From assembly GCA_030762175.1 (NCBI GenBank), contig CM060835.1, positions 82,990,501-83,054,500 of the forward strand: a stretch of 64,000 bases of DNA. Direction: 5' to 3'. Shown one piece after another: positions 33,169 to 44,071 of this stretch. The notes under the pieces are model-generated. The model worked only from the letters and a program-made list of their open reading frames with translations. It made no database searches and was not told where the DNA came from. The position numbers were made by a program, and so were the translations under genes. The first letter of the stretch is position 1; each line of letters opens with the position of its first letter. Source of the stretch: Metallyticus violacea (lineage: Eukaryota > Arthropoda > Insecta > Mantodea > Metallyticidae).

Positions 33169-33240
33169 TTGTTAGCTCTGTGGCAGAGTGTGCAGTGATG
33201 CCATGTCTAAGAGTGCAGGTTTGCTTCCCAGTATGAAGCC
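33169..33240 (+). repeat. tRNA-like fragment, possible SINE head
   Basis: gttagctctgtggcagagtg resembles an A-box arm and gtgcaggtttgcttccc a decayed B-box arm. Cloverleaf pairing is poor. Not a functional tRNA. Confidence 0.25.
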
Positions 33241-33746
33241 CTTTTATATATATAAACCTCTAACATATTATGACAAATAGTTTTGTAATATTGTTTCCAA
33301 TATACAGCTTAACATATCATATATATATATAAAATATTTCCTTCAACATTTGTTCTATCTAATACATGAAGGACAAAAGTGGCTTATGCACACAAATTCA
33401 AGAAGCCTGGGATGTTGTAGCCTCTTGCCTACACTACTGGAGAAATCTGATATCATCTTTGCCCTGAAGATTCAGGGCAGTTATACATACATACAGCTGA
33501 GGGTTCATATACCCATATATTAATTTTTGTTTATTTCTATGTGTTTTCACATTAGAAGATAAATGCTTCTGTTGATGTATTTATTTAGTTATTTGTAAAG
33601 AATACGCTGGTTTGTGATTACATTCTTGTGTGTGCATAGTTAATGCCATAAAACTCAAATGATAAGTTAAAATGTAATATGATATTAAGACAACATAATG
33701 CTCTACATATACACTTACAAAACCAATAATAAAAAATTAAAAAAAT

Positions 33747-33815
33747 GTGTGGGATTTGAACCTAGGAGCTTAAGTAAAAGAGTGATGCTTTCTAAACTAC
33801 TCAGCCACTGCTACT
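33747..33815 (-). repeat. tRNA-like fragment, possible SINE head
   Basis: Minus strand has tggctgagtagtttag (A-box-like) and ctaggttcaaatcccaca (good B box) at tRNA spacing. Acceptor pairing is weak, so this is a SINE head or tRNA pseudogene rather than a gene. Confidence 0.35.
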
Positions 33816-33989
33816 GTACCCTAATGCTCTCTTTCCAGAAATTTATTAGTATGATTAAGACTGTTGAGTATGCAGGCAAATTTTCCACTGCAGTGTGCTA
33901 GTTGCTGCATGTGCATTGTGAATACAGCATTTACGAGTGTTTCCGAAAGTCTCCGATCAACATCAACATCTGTAGAATCTGGGGATAAC

Positions 33990-34014
33990 TATTTTTTTTT
34001 TTTTTTTTTTTTTT
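33990..34014. repeat. Poly-T tract
   Basis: About 24 T. It may be the A tail of a minus-strand retroposon, but no body was recognised. Confidence 0.8.
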
Positions 34015-34576
34015 GTCAAAGGGGGTACTTAGCAACCACAGAACAATTGATTGGTTTTTATTTATTACTAAGACTGAAGCAATGAGGGGAAGGGTAGGGA
34101 AAAAGAGCTGCATGCATATGAGACATGAATGTTGCTGGTGTACAGTATCCAGATGCTCAGTTCAATGGCAGACCCAACCACAAAATAAATGTAATTATCC
34201 TGTAAATGGTTAATTTGTACACCCATGTTTACTGAATTTTTGTTGCTTCTTTTAGCTTGTACTTCTCACTTGTAAATTTTTACCATCATTTTTAAACACC
34301 TTGTGTATATGTACTGGAAACTCAAAATATGGCCTTAGAAAAAAATATGACATGTCATATGAATCTCCCCCTAACACGTTCATTATCTTGAAATTAGTTA
34401 TTATTGTGTCAGTTAAAAACCATATAGAATCTAATCCACAACACTACTATATAAAGCAGTCAAATGAGTCTTCCCATCTTTATTCTTCCTCCATGAAAAG
34501 CTCAATGTTGTTTACATCTTGTTACAACTTCCATAAAAGGTAATGAACTTGGACCCTCCTCATTCACTATACTATA

Positions 34577-35858
34577 CGAGGTCTGTTCAAAAAGCATTGC
34601 GAATTTCGAATTTCCGCGGGCTACGTATATTCGATTTTTGATTGTTTTGTGGCGTAATGTTGACAAGCTCGGCCATTTTGAATGTTCAGTTAATTGTTGA
34701 CAGCCATTTTGCTTGGACGTGTTTTGACTCGTCTTCGATTTTTGCCTATGCCAAAAAATGGAACAAAGAATCTGTATCAAATTTTGTGTGAAAAACAAAA
34801 TTAAGTGCGCATTCCGAATGTTGATTGTGGCATATGGTGAAGTTACCTTGGACCAAAGCAACGTTTATCGTTGGTACAAAATGTTCTCAGAGGGTCGAGA
34901 AGATGTGAACGACGAAGAGCGGGACGGGCGCCCGAGCTCGTCAACAACAGACGAAAACATTGAAGAAGTGAAGAAAATAGCATTTGCCAATCGTCGAATC
35001 ACCGTTATAGAAGTTGCTGAGGACCTGAACATATCCATTGGCTCGTGACATTCGATTTTTACCAATGATTTGGGCATGAGACGGGTCGCCGCAAAATTCG
35101 TACCAAAGTTGCTCAATTTCGACCAAAAACACCATCGCATTAACGTTGCTCAGGAGCTGTTGAACTCTGTCCGCGACGACCCAAATTTGCTCCAGAGGGT
35201 CATAACTGGTGACGAATCATGGGTTCATGGTTATGACGTGGAAACTAAACTCAATCATCCCAATGGATGCTGCCACACGTGCCAAGACCGAAAAAAGCGC
35301 GCCAAGTTCGGTCGAATGTGAAGGTTTTGCTTACAGTTTTCTTCGATTGCAGGGGCGTGGTGCATCATGAGTTCTGCCACAGAGTAGAACGGTCAATAAG
35401 GAATATTACCTGCAAGTTATGCGCAATTTGTGCGAAGCAATCCGCCAGAAACGCCCGGATTTGTGGATGAACAAAAATTGGCTTTTGCACCATGATAACG
35501 CCCCTGCTCACACATCGTTGCTTACGCGCATTTTTGGGCAAAAACAATACAATTATGATGCCGCAGCCACCGTACTCCCCAGACCTGGCCCCTATGACTT
35601 TTTTTTGTTCCCAAAACTGAAGAGGCCCATGAAAGGACGACGCTACGCCACGATTGAGGAGATAAAGACGGCATCGAAGGAGGAGTTAAACAAGATCACA
35701 AAAAACGATTTTTTAAAGTGCTTCAAGGATTGGAAAATAACATCGGCACAAGTGTATCTGGTGGGGATTACTTTGAAGGGGAGAAAATAGATATTCATGA
35801 ATAAATAAATACTTTTTGAAAACACACAATATTTGGAATACTTTTTGAACAGACCTCG
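34577..35858 (+). mobile_element. Mariner-like element M2, both TIRs, transposase pseudogene (DD34D type)
   Basis: TIR cgaggtctgttcaaaaag (34577-34594) and its exact inverse (35841-35858); inward, 26 of the first 30 bases match. The left flank is TA; the right flank is tc, one change from TA. The length of 1282 bp is typical. The transposase opens at 34758 (MEQRICIKFC). The N-terminal HTH region contains NVYRWYKMFSEGREDVNDEE, but a TGA at 35046 and later frameshifts (near 35260 and 35400, plus compensating indels near 35540-35580) kill it. GDES, HHDNAPAH and YDFFLF, carrying all three Asp, are still present. CpG-rich, hence fairly young. Confidence 0.92.
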
Positions 35859-35899
35859 TCTTTTACCATTGTGCTGAACATTATGTTCCAAATATTACT

Positions 35900-37320
35900 T
35901 TTCCTAGCTAGCAAGCAGCCTGTTATCCCATTAAAATCACCAGTTGTTGCAAAATTCAATCATAGGGCATTTTTCCCTTATTTCATTTCCATCTCCTTCA
36001 GTATTAGCTCTCTTCTTTAATGCTGCCTTTTCATTAATGACTAACAGAGAGCCACAAACCACTTGAACTTGTACTCTTATTTTTCTTCAATCCCTGTTTT
36101 CTTAATAATTTAAAAAATTTTCTTCCTCAAACCATATCTCTGCTATCACTAATATTGGTACTTTTTTAAAAATTTCATCACAAAATTGTAAAAATGAAAC
36201 TGTTATAATCTCACAGTTCCAAAAACCCAGCCTCAAAAACCTTTTTTCCTTCTCAACATATTGTGAATGTGATCTAAATTTAAAAGCCTATAACTCCTTC
36301 CAATAGTCTGTGTACTTATCACTTTTTCAATTTCTAAACACATTTCTTTCCACTCATGATACTTCTGTTCTGCTGATTGCATGAAGTAAGTATATGGTAT
36401 TGACCACTACATTTGAACGGGACATCTGCTCCATATTCCCATTTTATAATACTTTAAGGTTTAGGAGACATGGGAGACAGAGAGAAAATAATGCAAAAGA
36501 TTTTTGTAAAGAATCTAGGAAACAATTTGAGAACATCAAAATGCAGAAACTCTTCAGTGGTATCGCTAATATTTTATGTTTCTATGAAAAGTGAGCGAGA
36601 AAGAGAAAAATATAAACAGGATAAATAAAAAAGGAGAATAATTAACTTGGATGAGAGCAGTTGTATTGGTTCATAATTGCTGTTTTTCAATATCCTTCAC
36701 TCTAGTGTTAATCTATATCCAAAATCCTATTAAATTCTATCTCTCTGTGCCCATAATGTTCCCATGCCATCTTGAAAGACTTTCTGGGTTTTATTTATCC
36801 AAGTTCTTTTCCCTTTGATTTTCTCTTGAGTTATAAACATTGATAATATTGTCATCGTCAAATCTTTCTCTACCAGTATTTTAGAGCTCTTACTAATATC
36901 CTAGCCTTCCTAGTTTCATTACTCCAACTGCTTGGGAGAACATCTAGGTAAATCAAGAATCAATCTACAAAATGATGTATGTATCACTTTTACCAATTTC
37001 CAACTTTATCTGCTCTCATATTTTTTAAATACCACGATTTTAAATTTGTTTTTATCCTTAAAACCCATTTTTTACAAAATTTGCCTATAGCTTCTAATGA
37101 TCTTTCCAATTTTATGCTTGTTACTAAACCTGTTACCAAATCATCAACACCTCTTATTTATATACCTACAATATGTCTATTTATTTTAACCCTTTTAACC
37201 CACTCTTCTTTAATAAATTATTTCTTCCAATCACTAACATTGATATACAGATATATTACTATATGCTATATGTTCTCTGTTCCTTTATCCTTTTAGTCTC
37301 AGTTTTAATGATAAGAAATA
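35900..37320 (-). pseudogene. Rearranged LINE-B fragments (endonuclease part and RT part)
   Basis: Minus-strand frames near 36000-35940 read MIEFCNNW, matching the endonuclease segment of LINE-B v (LIQFCKNNGF). Near 37160-36990 they read DDLVTGLVTSIKLERSLEAI and GKFCKKWVLRI, the RT segment after the catalytic pair. Their order is reversed relative to an intact element, so two separate scraps or a rearrangement. Confidence 0.55.
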
Positions 37321-37339
37321 CTTAAAACTATATAAACAT

Positions 37340-37720
37340 TAAAAAAATGACTGGGGGTGGGAAAGATATTTTGAAATCTGTAGGAAGTAGGAAAAGAAGG
37401 GTTAGCATGATTCGGATTAGAGTGGTATACTTTAGCGATATAAGAGGAATCTGTAAAAGGAAAAGGTCCATGTATGGTAAACTGAATAATATGTGGCATT
37501 GTATTTTGGAGTGAACATACAAAAATTATGGACAAAAAAGCTTGTTTTACCAAAGTGGGATAAGTTACCAACTGATATGAGAGTAGGGGAATTTTACATT
37601 TAGGATGAGATATCAATATAAAGAAGGCAGGGAGCTATTTAGGAAAAGTGAGACAAACAGGACTAAGAAATTGTACAGATCTCATGAGAATGGTAACAAA
37701 ATGAAAAAATTATACAAGAA
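37340..37720 (+). pseudogene. LINE-B C-terminal fragment (plus strand)
   Basis: Plus frames include NNMWHCILE and, after a stop, LPTDMRVGEF, like the Cys/His tail of LINE-B (WHIVLEC... LPNEIRGRGIL at 47.2 kb). The stretch 37721-37958 holds nothing else recognisable. Confidence 0.5.
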
Positions 37721-37970
37721 TTATATGCCTTAAATATTTGGAATTATTTAAATATATTCCCATTATATAAACAACCAGGGTGTTAAATGTAAAGACGAAT
37801 GAAAGAAATGCAATTCCAAAATTTTAGTTTCATATAATTGGCTATTAATAAACATTATTATTAGTATCATTAGTTTATAAAAGTAAAAATAGACAATAAA
37901 TACAGACAAGGAGTTAGCTAAGGACTAGGAACATTCATAGTCTAAGTTCCAATTGGACACTTTGTTTAAT

Positions 37971-38265
37971 GTCGGTCCTGGTGGTGTAGTGGTTACCATA
38001 CTTGCCTCCTATACCCAAAACGCGGGTTCGAACCCGGCCAGGACCGATGGATTTTTTTCGGGCGTAAAAATCCTAAGTATGGCTTCCTTCGGAAGGGAAG
38101 TAAAGCCGTGGGTCCCGTGTCGTACATTTGCGGCACGAAAAAGAACCTCAAGCCTGAAAGAGAGGCCTCTGAGCAAAATTTGTCGGCCGTTTCTCGCCCT
38201 GAGTTGAATGGGACGCTGATGACCTGAGCTGTTAAAGAGCGTCCTTAAATAAATCAATCAATCAA
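37971..38265 (+). mobile_element. SINE1, full-length copy A, intact TSD
   Basis: tRNA-derived head: ggtcctggtggtgtagtgg opens, and cgggttcgaacccgg gives a perfect T arm and B box. ccaggacc closes the acceptor stem, so the tRNA part spans about 37974-38045. The anticodon loop suggests an Arg (CCT) ancestor, weakly. The body includes ggcttccttcggaaggg and acatttgcggcacg; the tail is ttaaataaatcaatcaatc. Target-site duplication actttgtttaat at 37959-37970 and 38266-38277. All CpGs look fresh, so a young copy. Confidence 0.93.
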
Positions 38266-38910
38266 ACTTTGTTTAATATAATGTAAAACAGTATTCAGTA
38301 AAAAAATTAATTAATATATTCAATCATCCATCTATCTACCCCATTATATGCAAGAGATCATATTAAAAAATAGTACTTAAAGAACTGAGGAATCAATCAT
38401 ATGAATTTGAAAACGTAATAAAAGAACTGTTAAAAGTAAAAAATTGTGGCATTACTTATTGAATGCCCCTTGTGTTTAAATATATGTATATATTTATTTA
38501 TGCAATATATTGCCTACCTTAACTTGTGTGTGAAATGCCAAGAGTATTTTTTATTTCATGCTGGTTATGCCATTTTACTTGTTCATTTGAAACAGATCTT
38601 TTGAAATGTTTAGCACATATTATATGTTTTTAATACATAAGTACATATTTTATATTATATTATATCATTTAGACGTATAATTATCAGAGATATGCTAAGC
38701 AATTCCAGATAACCAGATGAATTTTAAGGCGCTTGTCTTAGGGTTGCTGTATTGAAATGGTCAAAATCTGCGATATGTAAAAAATAAGAAAAAAAAGAAA
38801 GACAAAATGCAAAAGCATGTATGAAACTGATTCCTATCCTATATCCCGGATATTATTTAATTTCCAAAATTAAAATAAAAAAAATATTTTTTCTGAGTCA
38901 TAAAGGCTCC

Positions 38911-38913
38911 TTA

Positions 38914-38950
<37 letters not shown>

Positions 38951-38980
38951 TTATTATTGTTGTTGTTGTTGTTGTAATAT
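38911..38980. repeat. (AAT)n ... (GTT)n microsatellite
   Basis: About eleven aat units, a short spacer, then five gtt units. Codes for nothing. The flanking 38280-38910 is AT-rich with no other feature. Confidence 0.95.
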
Positions 38981-39169
38981 TGCCATGAAACATTTTTGTT
39001 TGAAGAAGTGTGGAATAACCACTTTGGTTTCTGCAGTAGGAATACTGTTGCAACTGTGGATTTCATCAAGTATTCTTTTGTCCTGAGTAAAATTACACAC
39101 ATGATAAGGTTAAAAAATAAGTTTTAAGTATTATATTAGCTTTAACTGGTTCATTGTCTGGCCTGTTCC

Positions 39170-39990
39170 TTTTGTCACTCCAAAATGAATTCATGAGCGA
39201 AAACAATGCTCAACGAAAGCATTAGTATCAGGAAGACAGATAGTGATATTAACCACAGCTGAAAAAGCTGACTTATGTACATTGTTCAATAAGCATTCTA
39301 AAAATTTGTATGCAATTTCTCAATAAATGTTCTAAAATTTTTATTGTAATTCTGATAAATATATGTAGCTGAAGTTTTACAAACAGTAAGAAAGTGATGA
39401 CTTTGAAGCAGATTATGTAAATACATTTTTCAATGTCAAACAAATCCTTTGGAAAGGCCACCAGTTCCTCAGTACTGAGTATTAATTACCTGTTTTTGAA
39501 TAAAACTTAAAACATGCTTCATAGCATTCTTCACATTCAGAGTGGATATTTTGTTCATCAATTTTTCCCTCTTCCTGCAAAATGTAACGGAAGGACTGAG
39601 TTTCTGAGATTAAAAAGTGCTCAGTCATCCTATCTTGAATTTTATCAGTGAGTGAAAAAGGATTGTAAGAAGTTCATTACACATAGTGTTCTCACTTTCA
39701 ATTTCCAACAGAATTACTGTAATTTAGTTGAGACTTCAAAAACACAACAGCCATAAAAGTGGAGTTGGGCTTTCAGAAATTTTCTTAAGATTTGAGGATA
39801 TGCTTTTGAGACAGGAAATGTGACTTCAAACCAGGAAAAATATAAATGACTGTATCAACAGCTGTAAAAAACAATACCCATCAAGTTTTTGAATGTCCAT
39901 GAATTGATTGGTATTGAATATCTGCAAATTTGCAGAATTCTTTAATGAGAGTCTCCACATGAACTGTGTGTGTGTGCGAGAGAGAGAGAG
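39170..39990 (-). pseudogene. hAT-type transposase C-terminal relic
   Basis: Minus strand around 39235-39185 reads PDTNAFVEH, then, in a shifted frame, FSLMNSFWSDKRNR, the dimerisation-region signature of hAT/ZBED transposases (SNAFVER...FS.M...W...RNR). The rest of the interval has broken frames of similar character. No TIRs found. Confidence 0.55.
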
Positions 39991-40199
39991 ATCTGGGAGA
40001 GAGTTGCTTCCATGTCATTTGATAACAAGTCACTTGCACTCTGAATGCTGTTGTAAAGATTGTGCAGAGTACAGCCCAGACCTAAAATGTTTCTATTTAA
40101 ATTCTCGTAACAGTCACTTCCATACTTAATAGATAAAAAAATGTATTAAGTTTTTCAGAAGAAGATTGAAGCACTTATTTAATCTAATAAAATGAGATT

Positions 40200-40310
40200 T
40201 CTGGGCTTATTGGTTGAGTTCCAAAAGATATAAAAAACACCTGATTTTTGCTGTCACTCCATCAGGCATCTTCAGAGGATAACTAATCACCACTTGATTT
40301 CTGTGGCTCA
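40200..40310 (-). repeat. PLE-type remnant U with hammerhead-like layout
   Basis: Minus strand: CTGAAGA (40269-40275), then gcctgatggagtgacagc, then AAAAATCAGG (to 40241). CCT before the core and AGG after AUC could form a short stem I. G12 and stem III are missing. Decayed. Confidence 0.3.
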
Positions 40311-40439
40311 AGCTTAAATAGTTACATTGCACTTATTTAAGTTTTTGAGACCTCAAATGATCTGCAATATCTGACCATCTGCCATGAACCAAAGAAATTA
40401 CACTTTAAACATACGACTGTTTCAATGTGATGGTCCTTA

Positions 40440-40690
40440 TACATATTTATGTACAGATATTCATTTTGCTACGATTAAGACCTTTTTATGTATGATTGAG
40501 TCGAACTACTCACTCTTATTGGCTCCACTTGTTACTGTGCCTAAAGTATAAAATATGCCCTAATTTTGTATGGAGAACGGTAAAATATGACCATTTACAA
40601 GTAAGTGGAGTCAATAATAGTATGTAGGTTGTCTCATTTATACAATAATAGTATATGGCTAGCTTCACTGTACAAGTTTCAATTAGCACT
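40440..40690. repeat. PLE-like repeat R, copy R4, palindromic
   Basis: The left half is minus-oriented (atgattgagtcgaactactc, ttattggctccacttgtt). The right half is plus-oriented (aagtggagtcaataatag, ctagcttcactgtacaag). The centre is diverged and no ribozyme core survives. Confidence 0.65.
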
Positions 40691-41283
40691 TCTATTCGTT
40701 TTGTTGTTTGTCATTGAACTTGTACTTTTGCTTAGTGGTCATTGCAAAAGCAAAGCACAACAAAATCATTTTTATTTTACTTTCAGCAGTACAAAATCAG
40801 GCACCAAGCACCAAGCAGCTATTAAATGTTTCTGTTTGTTGTCTGATCGAATTCAAATTGAAATAGCACCTGATTCGCAAACAATGAGCCTATCCTTTTT
40901 AAAATCATACGATAGCTCAACTATGGATTTATTTATAAAATCTTTCCAAATATCTGTTGTTATTTTGGTATATAATAATACATACAACAAACACGCATAA
41001 ATGAATGGTTAATTTTTAAATTTATGTGCCATTGCATGAAGTAAAAACCAGTATTTATTTTCAATTTTGATGAAAAACACTTGGACAGATGATGACTGTA
41101 TTCCAGTACTGTTCTGAAAAATCTGGAATATATACCAACACTAGTTTAAATATGTTTACGGAATTTGGGAATCCACACAGTGAAACTTTTGTTAATCTTA
41201 TTTTGATTTAAAGTAAAACACTAAAAATCATGTCGTCACATTAAAACTCTCTTTAAGTTTCACAAACACACTTATAAAAGTAA

Positions 41284-41331
41284 TTTTGGTACATGTTTCG
41301 TGAGGTACATTCCTCACATTGTCAACCAAAA
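41284..41331 (-). ncRNA. Hammerhead-ribozyme candidate, S unit 1
   Basis: Same fold as the copy at 41964-42011, read on the minus strand: UUUUGG/CCAAAA stem I, UUGACAA core, GUGAGG/CCUCAC stem II, GAAA, C-AU-G stem III, GUA site. Confidence 0.55.
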
Positions 41332-41557
41332 CGACGACTGAGGAGCCAATTTCAGCAAAGTATGTATGTTACTATGCTTGCTCTCCTAGTCGTCTTGTTC
41401 CCGATGACTCGAATGCCGTTGTAATATGTTTACGGAATTTGGGAATCCACACAGTGAAACTTTTGTTAATCTTATTTTGATTTAAAGTAAAACACTAAAA
41501 ATCATGTCGTCACATTAAAACTCTCTTTAAGTTTCACAAACACACTTATAAAAGTAA

Positions 41558-41605
41558 TTTTGGTACATGTTTCGTGAGGTACATTCCTCACATTGTCAAC
41601 CAAAA
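41558..41605 (-). ncRNA. Hammerhead-ribozyme candidate, S unit 2
   Basis: Identical in all paired and core positions to unit 1. Two cleavages one unit apart would release a 274-nt monomer. Confidence 0.55.
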
Positions 41606-41830
41606 CGACGACTGAGGAGCCAATTTCAGCAAAGTATGTATGTTACTATGCTTGCTCTCTAGTCGTCTTGTTCCCGATGACTCGAATGCCGTTGTAATAT
41701 GTTTACGGAATTTGGGAATCCACACAGTGAAACTTTTGTTAATCTTATTTTGATTTAAAGTAAAACACTAAAAATCATGTCGTCACATTAAAACTCTCTT
41801 TAAGTTTCACAAACACACTTATAAAAGTAA

Positions 41831-41878
41831 TTTTGGTACATGTTTCGTGAGGTACATTCCTCACATTGTCAACCAAAA
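41831..41878 (-). ncRNA. Hammerhead-ribozyme candidate, S unit 3
   Basis: As units 1 and 2. It lies in the arm that can fold back on the inverted copy. Confidence 0.55.
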
Positions 41879-41963
41879 CGACGACTGAGGAGCCAATTTC
41901 AGCAAAGTATGTATGTTACTATGCAAGCATAGTACTTTGCTGAAATTGGCTCCTCAGTCGTCG

Positions 41964-42011
41964 TTTTGGTTGACAATGTGAGGAATGTACCTCACGAAAC
42001 ATGTACCAAAA
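41964..42011 (+). ncRNA. Hammerhead-ribozyme candidate, inverted S copy
   Basis: Stem I TTTTGG (41964-41969) pairs with CCAAAA (42006-42011). The core TTGACAA (41970-41976) stands for CUGANGA, with U3 and A8 instead of C3 and G8. One extra T precedes stem II, GTGAGG/CCTCAC (41978-41983 with 41990-41995, loop aatgta). GAAA is 41996-41999. C42000-AT-G42003 is a one-pair stem III. The NUH site is GUA, and predicted cleavage lies between 42005 and 42006. The C3/G8 change is compensatory, but activity needs testing. Confidence 0.55.
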
Positions 42012-42110
42012 TTACTTTTATAAGTGTGTTTGTGAAACTTAAAGAGAGTTTTAATGTGACGACATGATTTTTAGTGTTTTACTTTAAATCAAAATAAGAC
42101 TAGTTTAAAT

Positions 42111-43025
42111 GCTTGCTTCATGTGCATTGTAGCTTGATCTGTAAGAACTCAAGATCAAATGTTTTATATTTGGGGTACAAAAGCAGTCTATAGTGTAATG
42201 AAATTAATTTACTTGTAACACAAGTATGTTTACAAGCTAATTATTTAAATGTTTACATTTTTTATAATGATTTTATTTACCACTGTGTTTGGATACTTTG
42301 TTTCTGCTTACCAGATAGCAGGCTAAAGTTCAGATCCAGTTTGTGACAAGTGTCTTGAAAGATTTTTCCCACCCTGAAAGGGCAAAGATCAAGAATGTTA
42401 GTCACCAATGGACTATAGGCTCATTTGTAGTATTATTTCTGATTTATTAATACCAGTCTCTTGCATAACCTAAACTTTAAAGCCTGGCAATACTCTTTTA
42501 AGGCAGTATACCTTGGACATTTGAAGTGTTAGATAGTTGACTTCACTCTCCATAATGAAATTAAGTGTGACAGGAGTGCTTGAATTTAACTAGTCATCCT
42601 TGCCAACTATCACTGCGACCTCCAATACTTTGATGGTGTGTTTCATAAATTACTGCTGGTGGCAATTTGATAAATCATATTTATTTACTTGCATAAGAAT
42701 GATAAGAATTTTGTATCATGAACAGTATCATCATAGATATAAGTACTCTACTAGTGCCTTCACTTCAAAACAGATTTCAATTAACACTCATACTACCTTT
42801 TATTTTTCTCCTTTACTGAACTTAGAGCTTCTTAGAGCTTGTTAAAAAAATTTCAGTTATTGTAATCCATTTTTGAAGTTAGCAGCATAGATCATGAATA
42901 TGAATTTATTTCAATATAACATTACATTACAATTGGCATATTTTCGTTATTTCACAGTTTAGGGAATGCTATTACTAAGTTCTTATTATATTAGCACCAA
43001 TTATATTACAAAATAACTAACATAC
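42111..43025. other. Intron sequence, nothing recognised
   Basis: AT-rich, no element identified. Confidence 0.45.
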
Positions 43026-43029
43026 CCTG

Positions 43030-43400
43030 CATTTAATCATCAAAAGTTGCCTACTTATTCTGTTTCCAGTTCTCATACATCATAACTCCAGGTTTTTGAT
43101 GCATTTGGAACTGAATTTCATTACTTCCATTCTTATTCTAACTTTTTTCTCTCTCTTTCTAATCCCTTATATCTAAACTCTCTTTTCCTATGGGACTTCT
43201 AAACTTCCTCCACCATTTATCCTCAACCGAACTATTCTCCCATTGTTTTTATATTTTTGATTCATAATATCTTCCTCATGAAAATTTCACCCTCAAATTT
43301 ATTCCATTTCTCTTTCTGCACCTGTAGTCTCCACCCTTTGTTTGCTCACAATATAAAATGCTATGGTATTCATTATCAGATTTCCCATATATGGGACAGC
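43030..43400 (-). pseudogene. LINE-B C-terminal fragment
   Basis: The minus frame reads CCPIYGKSDNEYHSILYC, the C-x2-C...H...C tail of the LINE-B ORF2, followed by NGINLRVKF. Stops follow. Confidence 0.6.
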
Positions 43401-43612
43401 AAAGATTATAAAAAATAACAAGCACATGATACAGATATCTAAGAAAACAGAATAATAGGGTTATTAATTGTATGATTACTTGCTTCAATGTGTAAAGCAA
43501 AATCAAATGTTTTTATAATTATTTTAGTCAGAACTCTACAGTTCTTAGTTGCAGCTTAGCATAAACTACATGTCTGCTGTCATAACCTATTATTAAAACA
43601 TTTCTTTTTCAG

Positions 43613-44071
43613 GCCTGCAAATGGTGATGCTTCTCAAAGAAGTACTGAAAAGCAGTTAGCTTCATCTGCAAAAGACAACATTGCTACTGACATAGATATA
43701 GTTAAAAGTGATGTTGGGCAACAAGCAATTGCTCTTCCTAGCGCAAGTAACAGCACTAGAAAAGTAGTAGTTCCCCATAAACAGCAAGTTGAAGTTCATG
43801 CAGTTCATCAAAAGGACAAGAACAGAAGACAGGCATACACTGAAAGCTCAGCTATACAGAATGAATTAGGAAATGGTATAAAAATATTAGCCAGAAAAGA
43901 TGGCATTTCTGGTTCTGAAGTCCTTCCAGCAAAGAACTCATTTGAGTTTAGTTCAAAACAGAATGGCTTTTCTGAATATAATGCTATTCCAGAAAAAGAT
44001 GCCATTCCATCCGCAAGAGAGGCAGCTGTACAGACCCCAGACTGGGAAATTCCTTGTTGCAGGCGATTTAT
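43613..44071 (+). CDS. CCSAP: CCSAP-like protein, coding exon 3 (large, low-complexity polar)
   Basis: Acceptor tctttttcag ends at 43612 and donor gtatgt starts at 44072. The exon is 459 bp, stop-free, and phase 2 in and out. It encodes a polar, Ser/Gln/Lys-rich, probably disordered region (PANGDASQRSTEKQLASSA at the start) and ends with AAVQTPDWEIPCCRRFM across the junction. The disordered middle agrees with the variable central part of CCSAP proteins. The block AVQTPDWEIP is the kind of short conserved motif worth searching in other arthropods. Composition and codon use are unlike the surrounding repeats. Confidence 0.8.

Larger units (their letters stand above)
41152..42098. mobile_element. 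S-repeat array: three direct 274-bp units plus one inverted partial unit, 12-bp TSD
   Basis: Units start at 41152, 41426 and 41699 (spacing 274 and 273). The third stops at about 41925 (actatgc) and flips; 41926-42098 is the reverse complement of the unit's middle part, ending within it. The element is bounded by actagtttaaat at 41140-41151 and 42099-42110, a direct duplication not part of the unit. The units are almost identical. Tandem plus terminal inverted truncated copy with a TSD is the layout described for Penelope-like elements and retrozymes. There is no ORF. Another copy is at 1605-1780. Confidence 0.9.

Noticed and set aside
35920..35965. GDFNGITG motif in one minus-strand frame, apparently an endonuclease active site
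   Set aside because: The better alignment to LINE-B is the adjacent frame (MIEFCNNW); the GDFN reading is coincidental.
37974..38045. Functional tRNA gene
   Set aside because: A clean B box and acceptor pairing exist, but the anticodon stem pairs poorly, and the sequence continues into a SINE body with a TSD.
41152..42098. CRISPR-like or satellite array
   Set aside because: The repeat unit is 274 bp with no spacers, the block carries a TSD and ends with an inverted truncated unit, and the genome is eukaryotic.
44061..44071. Alternative exon 3 end after TTGCAG (44062)
   Set aside because: It would need a GC donor and breaks the phase with exon 4; the gtatgt donor at 44072 keeps the frame.
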